From: Trichoderma breve
Lineage: Eukaryota > Ascomycota > Sordariomycetes > Hypocreales > Hypocreaceae
Assembly: GCF_028502605.1 (NCBI RefSeq)
Contig: NW_026611593.1
Span: 1,922,001 to 1,986,000 of the forward strand
DNA length: 64,000 nucleotides
Direction: 5' to 3'
Positions 12,824 to 24,285 of the stretch are shown piece after piece. Both the position numbers and the translations under genes were made by a program. Below the pieces are notes generated by a model. The model was given only the letters and a program-made list of their open reading frames with translations, did no database searches and was not told the DNA's origin. Numbering within the stretch: position 1 is the first letter of the stretch; each line of letters opens with the position of its first letter.

Positions 12824-14917
12824 TCAAGGCCCCTTGTGACGGTCAACCATCCACCTCCACCCATCGAGCGTCCTCGAAACCTCGCTGGCGTGCTTGTCGC
12901 CGTGCGTCTGCTTAACCATGCCCAGAAGCCACTGCAACCACGTCGTGCGGCCCCATTCGCCCCTTTGCAGGTCCCGTGTCACCAGTTCGGCCACGCGCGC
13001 CAGCACCTGCGGCGACACGGCCCTGGTCAGCGCTCGCTGGACGCTTGCGCACCGCTGCAGGCGCCGCAGCTTCTGCCGGTCATTGAGGTGCGCCGCCTCC
13101 ATGTACCACTGGCCCATCCTGTCGACGAGGGCCATCTTGGCCTGGATCTCGCGGGCGATTTCCTCCGGAGCCGCGGTGGGCGCCGATGCGAGCCGCGTGA
13201 GGTCCATGGCTTCCCAGTGTACCGGCCGTGTGATTTCTGCATCTTTGATGATGCGTTCGACGTATGGAGCCCATGCTTCCCAGCCCCATGTTGTAATGTG
13301 TGATTCATGGCCGAGTCGTAGTCGAAGAGCTTCGTAGAGCTGCAGAGCAAGTCTGTGATCGTCACATGCCGTAGCTATTGTCCGCGCCGAGTCGATGGCT
13401 ATTCGAGAAAGTGGAAGTGAGGATAAAGCGTGAATGAGGGCGTCTGTTTGGTTGATGCCCTTGAAGAAGCTGTAAAGCTCTGTCAAGATGTTGCTGGCAC
13501 TGGGAAGGCCATGGATTGTGGAGAACAAAACTACCCATCGCTGTGATAAGGAGCTGTACTGTGTTTGTGTAAGCTCAGAATGGGCATTGTCACTGATGAT
13601 ACCCGTTGATCTTAATCGGCCGATTATAATTTGCCAAAGTTGGATATGTCGTGGAATAATCTCATGAGACATGATCAAATCTCGGTAAGATTGTGTAAAC
13701 TCTTCATTTGTTGTTGTTGGATTGTATGCTTTGGCTATTAGCCATGAAAATCGTAATTTCCGACTAGTCTCCAGGTCCTGCTCTTGCTGTGCAAAAACGG
13801 TGGTCATGTCGGCATCCAGAGTCTGTAATTGTGTGGGACTTAGCATTGAAAGGGCTTCTCCAAATTGAGCTGCGGTGGCTGTCCAACGTTTGGGAATATT
13901 GCTGCTGCTCGCTTGAGCCATAACAAAGTATTGCGCCAAGGTTGATATCTGATCCATGGGAATCTGAGATCGGACCCAGGCCGGCATCAGACTCATCATT
14001 CGATTGAAAAGCCTGATATTCTGGTAGCCACCTCCTGTCGTGCAAACAATATTGGCAAACGTCATCCAGAGATCCAGCACAGCGATATTGTCGGGATTTC
14101 TCTTTTGCGCAACACCAAGGCCGGTCAAGAGGCTGCGACGAATTCTAGCGACGAATTCATTTGCCATTTTCGGATCTGATATCTTGTCCCTCAAAGTCTG
14201 GTCGAGAGGCTCCATGGAAAGACGCAATTCTTCGAGAGAAAGTGACGCGGTTTCCATCCTGAGGCAGTAGTCGCGCCGAAACAGCTTTCTCAACCTCTCC
14301 AACGCCCCATCATCCACGGTCTCAAGAAGAAGAATCCTGTCTCGTAATGTTGCTAACTCCTGGGGTAACTTTGTCGGCGCAGAGATTTCATCATAAGCAT
14401 AATCGGTTGCGGTAGCTTCTCCGCTTGATATGCTAGAAAAGGTAATGTCTGCTGACGGCGGCTGAATAAATGGTTTATCGGCATCCGACTTTTCGAGCCA
14501 CGATATCAGGCCGTCAAAGAGCACCGAGGGGCTAATAGCCTGCTTCTTTCTCTTCCTTTCCTCCACAGTAGATGGCGGCTCCCATTTCCATTCGCTGGGA
14601 ACCCAGGCAACGTCAAAGTGCCATAGCGGGGGAAATGTTGACGACGAGGGCATAATTTCCGTCATGTTGCGCTTGCCTAGCTGGCGACGGCGGCTCTCGA
14701 GGGGCCCAGAGTGCGAGCTGAGTCGTCGACATGATGCAGCAGCGGAGAATTGGCGGTGATAGTGCTCAATGGCCTGCCGAAGCATCGAGTCTGTGATCCA
14801 GATGGCGGACGAGTGAGAAACACGTCCCACGGGGCGGCATTGCGCCGCGGACCGCACTGGCATTGCAGCGCCGCGGACGAGGGAATTTGACGGGAAGGCG
14901 GTGGGAATTATCTTCAA
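12824..14917 (-). CDS. Hypothetical mitochondrial-type helical protein, 697 aa
   Basis: This is a single-exon gene of 697 codons. The first ~80 residues are rich in Arg, Ser and Ala with almost no acidic residues (it starts MKIIPTAFPSNSLVRG), which looks like a mitochondrial targeting sequence. The rest is predominantly alpha-helical by residue pattern, with Trp and Leu spaced as in alpha-solenoid (PPR/TPR-like) proteins, but I cannot assign a named repeat. Later Met codons (such as residue 19) are possible starts; the first was chosen because it gives the fullest presequence. It shares the 1.24-kb upstream region divergently with the vezatin-family gene. I do not recognise the family; a role in mitochondrial gene expression is a guess. 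Confidence 0.75.
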   Translation of the reverse strand: MKIIPTAFPSNSLVRGAAMPVRSAAQCRPVGRVSHSSAIWITDSMLRQAIEHYHRQFSAAASCRRLSSHSGPLESRRRQLGKRNMTEIMPSSSTFPPLWHFDVAWVPSEWKWEPPSTVEERKRKKQAISPSVLFDGLISWLEKSDADKPFIQPPSADITFSSISSGEATATDYAYDEISAPTKLPQELATLRDRILLLETVDDGALERLRKLFRRDYCLRMETASLSLEELRLSMEPLDQTLRDKISDPKMANEFVARIRRSLLTGLGVAQKRNPDNIAVLDLWMTFANIVCTTGGGYQNIRLFNRMMSLMPAWVRSQIPMDQISTLAQYFVMAQASSSNIPKRWTATAAQFGEALSMLSPTQLQTLDADMTTVFAQQEQDLETSRKLRFSWLIAKAYNPTTTNEEFTQSYRDLIMSHEIIPRHIQLWQIIIGRLRSTGIISDNAHSELTQTQYSSLSQRWVVLFSTIHGLPSASNILTELYSFFKGINQTDALIHALSSLPLSRIAIDSARTIATACDDHRLALQLYEALRLRLGHESHITTWGWEAWAPYVERIIKDAEITRPVHWEAMDLTRLASAPTAAPEEIAREIQAKMALVDRMGQWYMEAAHLNDRQKLRRLQRCASVQRALTRAVSPQVLARVAELVTRDLQRGEWGRTTWLQWLLGMVKQTHGDKHASEVSRTLDGWRWMVDRHKGP

Positions 14918-15264
14918 GCCATTGCAGTGGCATTCGGGGTTAGGGAAATATGACAGCGCTTCGGCGTCTTGGTGAGCTGTTGCTTGCTTGGATATTGGAA
15001 GCTTCCATCAAGAATTCGATACATGGGTTTGGATGGCCCGCGGGCTGTCGGGAAAAACTGTAGTTCCGGTGGGGGCGGGTGGAGGTAAAAGGACAGGTAC
15101 AGAGGGTACGGATGTACTCCACGGATGTACTCCGGATGGTACCAGATGAGGTACATTTGGCACGGGTAATTGCTGACAGCATCCCAACTCTGCTAGCCTC
15201 TAGGGGTCCAGCGCCCCAGCGATTGCCCGAGTTCAAGTATATCCGCTACTATCGATATTTTAAT

Positions 15265-15320
15265 CTAGCATCTGCTACTATTGCTATATTTCTCTATTCG
15301 TAGTTTCTGATATTATTTAA
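15265..15320 (-). repeat. Copy of the ~30-bp CAGATACTAG minisatellite family
   Basis: The plus strand reads ATCTGCTACTATTGCTATAT and then TTCTCTATTCGTAG. This is the reverse complement of the unit seen in phase at 59671-59776. The copy is short and diverged. Confidence 0.5.
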
Positions 15321-15987
15321 TATCTATCCATCACTGATGTACCAGTTAAAAATAAAATGACATGGGATGCTGGATAGCAGAGTTGGGGTGATGGCAGCCA
15401 GCATTTCCCATGGCACGGAGCACCGGGTACCTTGCCTGCAATTTGCACGGGCCATGTACACAAGGGTCCTCGTTTCCCCCCGTACCGTCTCCTTACTGTA
15501 GAACGTACTGCCTGATACAGGTCGCATGTCATGCACCAATCGGGACGCATGCGACATGCAATATGGAGAAAGTATCGAGCGCACCTCCGCCAAGGTGTCA
15601 GTGACATTAACATTAACACATCGCACCGCCTCACTCAGCACACGCAGCCCCCGTCTTCCAATCTCGGAGCTCCAAATGAGCTGACGGGGCAGATCCATGC
15701 ATGGCCGATCCATCCTTGCACATGATCCCGAGCGACCGCAAGCGACTGTGAAGCTGCTGGTTATTTGCATTCGCTAGTCCGCAGGGCACGCGAACCGCCA
15801 GCCCGCTTTCGCTTCCCTCCCCTGAACATCAAAAAGAGACTCTCTTCTGTTTCACTGACTTCTCCCTGAAACCAAACAACGAGGCAAGCGAAAGACAAAA
15901 ACAAAGCTCGAAACAAAACAATAAACAAAGGCGCAGCAGGACCACCGAGCTTGTCCGGAGCTTGCGCTATACGTACTTGTATCAGCT

Positions 15988-16030
15988 CATCGCATCTTGT
16001 CGCATTACATCGCATTACATCGCATCCGCA
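15988..16030. repeat. Short tandem CGCATTACAT
   Basis: Two exact CGCATTACAT copies are flanked by degenerate CGCATC variants. They sit about 130-175 bases upstream of the vezatin-family start codon, probably in the 5' leader or core promoter. Confidence 0.7.
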
Positions 16031-16161
16031 TTCTAGGACCATAGCTTCACCCATATCCACCATCGCATTCCTCGACTGCCTAGCTCGCTGCGGGCTCCAT
16101 GGCTCTGCGTGTCCCTTCGTTGTTGCTGTCCAACCTCGAAAGTCGCTTATGAAAATCGCTG

Positions 16162-18353
16162 ATGGAGCCCGTGGTTTATGAAGAGACGCCTCTAGCCGAC
16201 TACCTCAGAGGTATGTTGAAGCTTCCACATGGTCGCCCCTGAATCCTGCGCATGCTGACTGGTCGATGTGATTTGTGAAGATGGAGGTAACTTGTCGGAG
16301 GCGGAATGGGCTCCCATGGACGGCACTCCCGATCACCAGATGTCGATAGCATCCGATTCCTCGCCTCCTGCGAGCCCGACACCCTTTGCGCCGTCCGGCC
16401 GTCCCTTGGTCAAGGCTCGATTTCGCAATGCTCCCAGCAAGCTGGATCTTGCCGAGCAGCAGCCACAGGCCCAACAGCCCTTGACGCTGCAATCACTCAA
16501 GAAGAGCTGCTCTGTATGTTGAACACCTCCTCATGCGGAAGCTTCACCGCTCCTGCTCCACACACACCTCATGAGCTAACCTGGGTTGAACCATACCATG
16601 TAGGCCCTCTTGGCTGCGAGCCTCGATCGTGCAGACAACGCCCGGTTCCTCGAACAATTCAGATATACAATCATTGCCTCGCAGCTGCTCAACGGCCATT
16701 CCCTACTAGGAGGACACCGTCCACCGGCTCTGAGAACGCCGTCCTCGACCACAGACAGCAATGACCAATCTCTGCTCTCGACCGAAGGTATTATAGTGTC
16801 CGTCGTCGGAGCGCTAGCTCTCGCAGTTTTCCTAAGCTGGGCACTGAGTAGTGCGCCATGGCATGTGACGAAACGACGCCTAATATTGGTGCTTATTATT
16901 GCTGCAGCGGCGGTGTTGGTAGGACAAGTCTTTGTGCGACGACAATGGCTTCGCTACCGGAGAGAACAGTCCTTGTCTGAGATATCCACATTCATTTCGA
17001 ACTCGCAAAATTTTGATAGCGCAACCGAAGCTACACTTTCCCTTGTCCAAGAAGTTGAGCTGGTCTCGCGTGGATACCGAATGTCAGTTTTCTCTTTCCC
17101 CTACTAGTCATAACCTCTCCGGTCATGGCTATATTTCAAATACATCACAAGCTGACAGCCCTACAGTAGTGTCCCCCTTCCACCGGTCAGTCGGCTCGAG
17201 GATCGTACCCAAAGCAGAAAATGTGTTCGGCTACGAAGGGCGCTCAAAAACTCGCTTGCAGAGGTTCTGCAGACGTACAACCAGGTGTCCGATGTTGTCA
17301 GGGGCTTCGCTGAGCAGATGGAGCTGGAGAAATACTACGACATGTACGACGTTAGCGACTTTGACATTTCGGACTCCCGTCTGGGTTTCAATGCGGCCGA
17401 GTTTGACGACCTGGAGTCGCTGAGAACGTTGAAAATTCTTGCTGCGCGATTTCATACCACCCGAAAGATGCTCCTCTGCGCCCTGTTGGCTCTAGATGCC
17501 AATGGGGAGGCCAGAGACCTGCTGCGTTGGACAGCTGCGGTGGAGTCGCTGAAAAGCGTCAACATCACGACCAAGTCTGTGTTTGAGAAGCTGCAAGGGA
17601 TACTAAGCGAGGAAGAATGTAAGTGGCTTATTATACCCCCTCTCCTTTCTTCAGCATCCCTCGTTGTGTAGGCGAAGTTTCTAACGAATTATAGCGTTTC
17701 CCGCACCACCAACTCCACAGATGCCCCTTACACCGGGCAAAGAGCGATGGCGCTCCCAGCTGCGCAAGCTCAGTTCCATGTCAACCGGAATCCGAGGCTT
17801 ACAAGCCAAACTTCACCTGCTACGAGAAGAATCGGACAGGGCACTAGACGACTCCAACGACATCTCCGAACTGGGACCCAATCTCATGTCGCAGTATGAC
17901 TCCATTGGAGTGGACCTGAGAATGCTTATGGCGGCATGGGAAGAAGGCAGAGCCGCTTTGGCTCAGGGCATTGACAGAAACGAGAAGCGGCTTTCATCAA
18001 TAAGCACGTTGCTATCGCCCGCCAGCTCCCTGAGCGGACTCACTACAATAGGCGAGGGAGGTGCCGCAGAGGCCTTCAAGGCTCTGACTGGCGAGTCCCC
18101 GCCGGCGTCAGATATCAACGACGCCGAAGAGGACCAGGAAATCTTTGAAGCCGTCGCAAAGCCACGACCTCGGAGCTTGCTGACGCGAGAGGAGAGGATT
18201 GCAAAGGTCAAAGAAGAGAGGGAGCAGAGGGCGTTGGCACGACAGCAGTTGGAGGCCACCAAGGGCATGCTGAGAGAGCTGGAAACAGTCATCAGCCTAC
18301 GGCCCCAGAAACGAAGCAGTGCTCCTGCTGGAACCCGCAAGGTCTCGATGTGA
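16162..18353 (+). CDS. Vezatin-family (Inp2-like) membrane protein, 623 aa
   Basis: Five exons (16162-16210, 16281-16513, 16604-17082, 17167-17618, 17695-18353) give a 623-residue protein. Two adjacent hydrophobic segments at about residues 157-176 and 187-207 form a hairpin. After them comes the conserved-looking stretch VQEVELVSRGYR, continued across an intron by PLPPVSRLEDR. This is the pattern of the fungal vezatin family, which includes the peroxisomal myosin receptor Inp2. The C-terminal third is helical and basic. A role in tethering an organelle, probably the peroxisome, to a motor follows from the family and is not shown by the sequence. The fourth exon begins at a CAG-TAG tandem acceptor, so one Ser may be optional. 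Start chosen as the first ATG that keeps exon 2 in frame. Confidence 0.8.
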
Positions 18354-19545
18354 GCTCGACTCACACACAAGTCTCGACGACAAACCGTTACTTTCCTACA
18401 TTTCACGTTACATGTACAGGCGCATGGCAGCATCACATCTCTCGTTATCGTTTTACATTTCTTATTTTGTTGATCTGTCTTTGGTTACTTTTTCCTTTCT
18501 CTACTTCATACAATGGGGCAAGACACGGTGCAACGGCTAGGGGTTCGGGGTGCTTGCTTTTGTATTATTTGTTGTGATTATTACTCTAGAGCCCGGTCAG
18601 TTTGGTGGCGGCGGCAGATGTCTTTTTTATTTTTTGTGTTGACTGATACGGACTCGTTTAGACAAGGCGTATGATGGGATCGAAACGCACCACAATCTTT
18701 GTATATAGCCATGTATGTACTAAACATTTGGCAGATTATCTCGGCATGCGCATATATGGGATGATGGATGGGGCCACCAAATTGACTGCCGCGGATGCAA
18801 TATTTTAGACCAAGGAACTAGAGTAGGAGGCTGTATATACTTGTATGCTCTTAACATTCATTACTTATGTATTTCATCTCTTTATGCTATGGATATTGTC
18901 TTGTACATGGATCTCTCCCCTTACTGCTGTCCCTGCGTCTGCCAACGCGAGGAGTTCCATGTTTGTCACGCTTGATTATACCCAAAATTGTATAGTGTCT
19001 CTGGCGTCCCCTGTAGGCTGTAGGCATAGGTGGTGCTCCCCTGTGCAGATGCCTACAGCACAAGGTAGAGCTTTGTAGCTTCCAGCAACAGTAGTGATGG
19101 ATGGTACCTCGCGTGTAGGCTGCCAATCCACGGCACGCAAGGTACCTCGCATTCAGCTGGGCACTAAAATGTGCCCCGCGTAAGGTTGGCGTCTCCCGCC
19201 AGCCAGACGCGTCTCGACTTGCCCACAGCTCTCGTGTTAAGTGCTTTTTCTGCCTGCTACCTCGAGCTTCGCCTCCACCAAGACGTGCATTTTACTTCTT
19301 CACCATCCAACACCTGTGACTCCGGCACTGCAGTAACGCTCCGATTGTCTCTGCCTCTCCTTCAGATTCGACCTAATTCTTCTCTCTTTTACAACTCTAT
19401 CCTTTACTTAATTCACACATCCATCCAGTACGTGCTAAGCCCTGCAGCTAATTGCGTGCATCCCCTCTTTCTTTTTTTCCCACGCCCAAACTGCCCAATT
19501 CAAGCCTCGGAGCAACGGCAAAAGTATATCTAACACGCGGCAGAA
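18354..19545. promoter_or_regulatory. Intergenic, 1.19 kb, upstream of PCNA
   Basis: It holds the 3' region of the vezatin-family gene and the PCNA promoter. GGTACCTCGC occurs twice, around 19104 and 19141, and one MluI-box lies at 19207-19212. The last 250 bases are a pyrimidine-rich leader. I see no gene. Confidence 0.55.
19207..19212. promoter_or_regulatory. MluI-box (MCB) ACGCGT upstream of PCNA
   Basis: The exact hexamer ACGCGT lies 334 bases upstream of the PCNA start codon. In yeasts this is the MBF site that drives G1/S genes including PCNA. Function here is inferred from position and gene identity. Confidence 0.45.
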
Positions 19546-20574
19546 ATGTTGGAGGCACGGTTGGAACAGGCTAGCATCCTGAAGAAGGTAAATTGACCCA
19601 ATCCCACGTCTTTCCAAAAGTTTTCCTCGTCCTTGGCCAATGACCCGTTGCTGACCACGAAATTGATACTCGCAGGTGGTTGATGCCATCAAGGACCTCG
19701 TCCAAGACTGCAACTTTGACTGCAATGACTCCGGCATCGCGCTGCAGGCCATGGACAACTCGCACGTCGCCCTTGTGTCGATGATGCTCAAGGCCGAGGG
19801 CTTCTCGCCATACCGATGCGACCGCAATATTGCTCTTGGTGTCAACCTGACGTCTCTCACAAAGGTGCTACGAGCCGCCCAGGGCGATGATATCTTGACG
19901 ATCAAGGCGGAGGACGCTCCCGATGTCATGAACCTGCTGTTTGAGAGCAGCGGAGAGGACCGCATCAGCGAGTACGACCTCAAGCTCATGGACATTGACC
20001 AGGAGCACTTGGGCATTCCCGAGACCGAGTATGCGGCCACCATTACTATGCCTTCGGCCGAGTTCCGAAGAATCTGCACAGATCTGGCAGCCATGTCAGA
20101 GTCAGGTATGGAACAAGAATAACGCTCCTGCGCCAATCACTTTGAGAGAGATTGTGTGCGTATTTATGAAATAATACTGAAGCTAACGTCAAATCTGCTG
20201 GCAGTTGGCATTGAGGCTTCCAAGGATGGTGTCAAATTCTCCTGCAACGGTGACATTGGTAATGGCTCCGTCACTCTGAGAAGCCACACCTCCATTGAAA
20301 AGCCCGAGAACAATGTCGACATTGAGTTGACAGAGCCCGTGTCTCTGACCTTTTCCCTCAAGTACCTGGTCAACTTCTGCAAGGCTGCTGCCCTGTCTAC
20401 CCAGGTTAAGATCTGCCTCTCCAGCGAGGTGCCGCTCTTGGTCGAGTACAACCTCTCCGGCAGCAGCTACCTGCGCTTCTACCTTGCACCAAAGGTTTGT
20501 CTTTTCCCTTGCTCTCCGATACTGAACTTGTATGTAGCATGCTAACGTGGAGTCAGATTGGTGACGACGAGTAA
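19546..20574 (+). CDS. PCNA: Proliferating cell nuclear antigen (PCNA), sliding clamp, 259 aa
   Basis: PCNA is the trimeric sliding clamp that tethers DNA polymerases delta and epsilon and many repair factors to DNA in the nucleus. Exons 19546-19587, 19676-20105, 20205-20494 and 20557-20574 encode 259 residues, the normal length for the family. The start [14 protein letters not shown], the core [20 protein letters not shown], the interdomain connecting loop [15 protein letters not shown] and the C-terminus LAPKIGDDE are all classic. The last exon codes only IGDDE plus the stop. Intron phases are 0, 1 and 0. All structural regions are present, so the gene looks fully functional. It is followed in the same direction by pyridoxal kinase. 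Confidence 0.97.
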
Positions 20575-21484
20575 ATAATTACACCTACACTCCCGATTCA
20601 GACGACCCAACACACAACCTCCGCATAAACCAGACCGGGCCATAGGCAGGAAACGATACAGCCCTTCAATCGCGGCTGGTCAACTCCCCGACGATGACAG
20701 AGAGAGGAGAAATGGATATCGAGAATATTGTCAAAGGCCTTTTTCCTTTTATTTTCTAATCATGATCTGTAGCAAAAGAAAAAATGAAACGAGCACGTGT
20801 TTAGCCTTTAGTCTTGCCTGCCGATAATTACCTCCAACAATCTTGTCGAGTCCCTTATGGACTGATTCTTACACCGTGCCCTTTTCCCTCTGCTCTCTTC
20901 TCTTCTTGACGCCTAACCTGCTCCTTGGTGCTTATCTGGAGCAGACGCTCATACAAGCGGCTTAGACCGGATCGTAGCTTCGGCCATCGGCGGGGCGTTT
21001 TTCCTAACCCCCCGTGATATGACTCTGTCTCTGGCGCCCTTTTTGCTAGCTCTCAGACATACGCCCTGCTTTTTTTGAGTTTTTCTATGCGGCTGTCGCC
21101 TCAGCAAAAGAAACGGGCGTCTGCTGTCTTGACGGATACTAGTGGTGAGCCGCCTGCTGTTTTTTTCCCACCTCCGCGGTTCTGTGGCATTAAGCTCGCT
21201 CCGCTGACGGCGGGACCCTTTCGCATGGGGGGATCCCGGCAACGTCAGTTTATTATTCATCCAACTCTGATCCTCGCCAGTCTGACCCAGCCTTGAGTGA
21301 GATCAAAGACGCCTGGACCAGATTTTGCCCCCTTTATGTCATTGCACACTATTTCTATTTCTCCCTTATGCTTCTTTTTTGTCTTTTCCTCTAACATATA
21401 GTTTCAAGGCAACATTGCGAACCTCCGGATCTCGGCGCACGGCAGAAGTGCTTTTTCTTAGTCTCATACACAAAACAGAACATA
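20575..21484. other. Intergenic, 910 nt, PCNA to pyridoxal kinase
   Basis: The PCNA 3' region lies here, with the tandem-oriented promoter of pyridoxal kinase. The sequence is pyrimidine-rich with several poly-T runs. No gene or clear element was seen. Confidence 0.5.
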
Positions 21485-22846
21485 ATGTCTTCTGTCTCAC
21501 TACTTCCGCCACGAGTGTTGGCAGTTGCAAGCCATGTAAGTTGATTTCATGATTTATTGAAGCCTTTAAAGATTTCATTGTGGTTTTCAGCCGGCTGACT
21601 GTGTCGTTTCCGTAGGTTGTCTCAGGGTATGACTTGGAAATAGAAAGCAAGCGTGAAAATGCTAGTCCATGAGATGCTGTGAGCAGTTGAGTTAACGTGG
21701 CTTTCAGCAACGTGGGAAACAAGGTCGCCGTCTTCGTGCTCCAGTCGTTGGGATTTGACGTCGCTGCCCTGAATACGGTGCAGTTCAGTGAGTTGGTCCG
21801 GAATGTGCGAGGGGATTACGGCCACGAGGCAATGCTGACTCACTTTTGCGTGTCTCTCCTCCAGGTAATCACACGGGCTACAGACAATGGACGGGAACGA
21901 GGGCCACGGCACAGGAGATTACCGATCTCTACAGCGGTCTAAAGCAGTCGTACCTGGATGACTTTGACATGATGCTCACTGGCTACATCCCGGGCGCAGA
22001 GGGAGTCACGGCGGTGGGTACGATTGCAAAGGGACTCAAGGAGAAGTTTCAGAACTCTCCGGGCAAGTTCTTTTGGGTGTTGGATCCTGTCATGGGAGAC
22101 AACGGAAAGCTATATGTGGCGCCGGAGGTTGTGCCTGCGTATAAAGCTCTTCTCCCGTATGCAGATCTGATACTGCCGAATCAGTTTGAAGCTGAGTAAG
22201 TATCATATGAAGTTATCAACTTTGACGTACACACATCCATTGCTAACCCAACTCTTCCGCTTATAGACAACTCTCAGACGTCAAGATTGTAGACATGGAC
22301 AGCCTCACCCAAGCCATCCAGGTGCTTCACGACAAGTTCAACATCCCTCACATCATCATCACCTCCGTCAGCTTCACAACCCCAGGCCACCCGCCCTCGC
22401 ACCTCACCGTCATCGGCTCCACCATGACCTCAGACCGCAAGGCCCGCCCCTTCAAGATCGTCTTCCCGTCCATAGACTGCTACTTCTGCGGCACTGGCGA
22501 CATGTTCGGCGCCCTCATCACAAGCCGCATTCGAGAGGCCGCCAACGCCGTCCCTGGCTTGAGCGGCCGCGCCAGCTGGCTCAGCGACGACGACGTTGCG
22601 GCGACGGATCTGCCGCTGGCGAGGGCGGCGGAAAAAGTGTTGGCTAGCATGCATCAGGTTTTGGCTAACACGCGGGATGCGATGCCGGAGGTGATGGAGA
22701 GGACGTGGGCTTTGCTGCGGCCGGAAGATAGGAATGACGAGACGAAGGCGCATTATGTCAAGTCCAAGGCGGCGGAGCTGCAGTTGGTTACCAACTTGGA
22801 TAGCCTACGAACCCCGAGCATATCATTTTCGGCAACGAAAATTTAG
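21485..22846 (+). CDS. BUD16: Pyridoxal kinase, 350 aa, with an 11-nt microexon
   Basis: This is an ATP-dependent kinase of the PfkB/ribokinase superfamily that phosphorylates vitamin B6 vitamers to pyridoxal 5'-phosphate. Five exons are needed: 21485-21535, 21616-21626 (only 11 nt), 21708-21787, 21865-22195 and 22267-22846. Joined, they read VASHVVSGNVGNK, then NTVQFSNHTGYRQW, then LDPVMGDNG and LPNQFEAEQL, all typical of eukaryotic pyridoxal kinases. The catalytic GTGD motif is at about residues 233-236. Skipping the microexon would delete the HVVSG substrate-binding segment and shift the frame. Length is normal. The nearest yeast relative is Bud16, by motif memory only. Confidence 0.92.
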
Positions 22847-23097
22847 ACTGGGGGGTGATACAAAAACGTCAAGGAAAAAGCGAATTGGACATAGATGGAA
22901 GGGGGAGGCGGCGTAGAATCAAGTCTTTTTTTTTTGTTTCTAGTATTCATTGTTATAGACCTAAACCAGGACGGCCGTCTTGTCTTTTCCAGCACTATAT
23001 TCTGCACCCGACACCGAGTCGGCACAGCTTTCTTTTTCCCTTGTTCTGTATCGTATCGTAATATCGTTTTATATTAATCCCATTATATTGTTGTCCC

Positions 23098-23750
23098 TTA
23101 GTTCTTGCCAGTGCTTCCAAAGCCGCCCGCTCCCCTGACGCTCTCCTCCAACTCCTCCACCTCAACGACGTCGGGCGTCACGATTCTCTCCAGCACGAGC
23201 TGGGCAATTCGATCGCCCTCCTTGATCTCGTAGTCGGTTTCCGCATGGTTGAACAGAAGAACCTTGACGGGTCCGCGGTAGTCTGCGTCGATGACACCTG
23301 CACCAGTGTCGATGAAGTGCTTGGACGCAAGGCCAGAGCGGGGAGCAATACGGCCGTCTTTTATAGTGATTAGCTTTTGTTCTCTTCCCCCTTCTTGTCT
23401 TATAGATAGCATGTGTTGGTGCTTGACTTACATGTTCCCGCAGGCGTGGCAATGCTAATATCCGTATCGACAAGGCCCTTTCCTCTGGCCGGCAAAACAG
23501 TGTCTTTCGCAGCGTACAAGTCGTACCCGGCGGAAAAGGCGCTGCCGCGCGTGGGAAGTCTGGCCTGCGGCGAGAGCTTCTTGACTTGCAGGGGGACGGG
23601 GGCCTCCATTGCGGTTGCTGTTGCCAGTGTTACTGCTGCTGCTACGGCTTCTTCGACGGCGGCGGGTTCGGGGAGTGTTTCTGTGTGGTCGATTGTCTTG
23701 ATGCGCTTGGCGGGAGGGGAGGTTGTGCCGTTTTCGGGGACTGCAGACAT
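23098..23750 (-). CDS. DUT1: dUTP diphosphatase (dUTPase), 192 aa
   Basis: This enzyme hydrolyses dUTP to dUMP and pyrophosphate, keeping uracil out of DNA and feeding dTMP synthesis. Exon 1 is 23432-23750 and exon 2 is 23098-23357, with a 74-nt intron. The junction restores motif 2, [15 protein letters not shown]. Motif 1 ([14 protein letters not shown], residues 68-81), motif 3 ([12 protein letters not shown]), motif 4 ([12 protein letters not shown]) and the glycine-rich motif 5 ([10 protein letters not shown]) are all intact, so the homotrimeric enzyme should be active. A ~60-residue N-terminal extension contains PPAKRIK, a plausible nuclear localisation signal, followed by an Ala-rich linker. 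The gene ends 251 bases from the convergent pyridoxal kinase gene. Confidence 0.96.
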
Positions 23751-24024
23751 GACTGGGGATTAGATTTATGGAATTGGAGGTTTTGTTGCTGTAAGAATGC
23801 TTGTGAGAGGGAGAGGTAACGAGTGTAGGTAACAAGATGTTGGAAGGGAATGGGCTTTATTTAGAAGAAGAAAGAGAGAGGAAATCAAAGGGCAAAATAG
23901 CTATGTTTGCTTTTTTCGGCTTACTTACTATTTTCGTTGGTAGTGCAAGGCTGGAAAAAGGAAGTCGGTGAGAGAAAAGCGATCTGTCTGGCGGGATTGG
24001 GGATTGGAGGGGCGAAGACACGCG

Positions 24025-24030
24025 ACGCGT
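24025..24030. promoter_or_regulatory. MluI-box (MCB) ACGCGT upstream of dUTPase
   Basis: The exact hexamer sits inside CGCGACGCGT, about 275 bases upstream of the dUTPase start codon. As with PCNA, this would fit G1/S control by an MBF-type factor, which is inference. Confidence 0.45.
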
Positions 24031-24285
24031 TGAGAGTTTGTTGGTTGGTGGGGGAAGAGAGAAATTGGGCCAATTGAGGCGGGGGGGTTTCGGTGGTTGC
24101 GTCTCGTCTCACAGGGCGGCTTTGGCTTTGGGCTTATGGGCTTGTCTCCCTTGCATTTGGGTTGGGAATGAGGAGATGGATGTGATTGGATCAGGTTACG
24201 GAGGACTTTGTTGCATTTGTTGAATTGGGTATCAAGGCGGTATAGAGCAATATTAATCAAGTGTGTTATGCAAGGGAGAGCTATT

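Larger units (their letters stand above)
14918..16161. promoter_or_regulatory. Divergent promoter region, 1.24 kb
   Basis: This is the shared upstream region of the helical-protein gene (leftward) and the vezatin-family gene (rightward). It contains duplicated GGATGTACTCC near 15110-15135, a minisatellite-like copy at 15265-15320, and a CGCATTACAT short tandem at about 15988-16030. Reading frames here look like noise. Confidence 0.5.
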
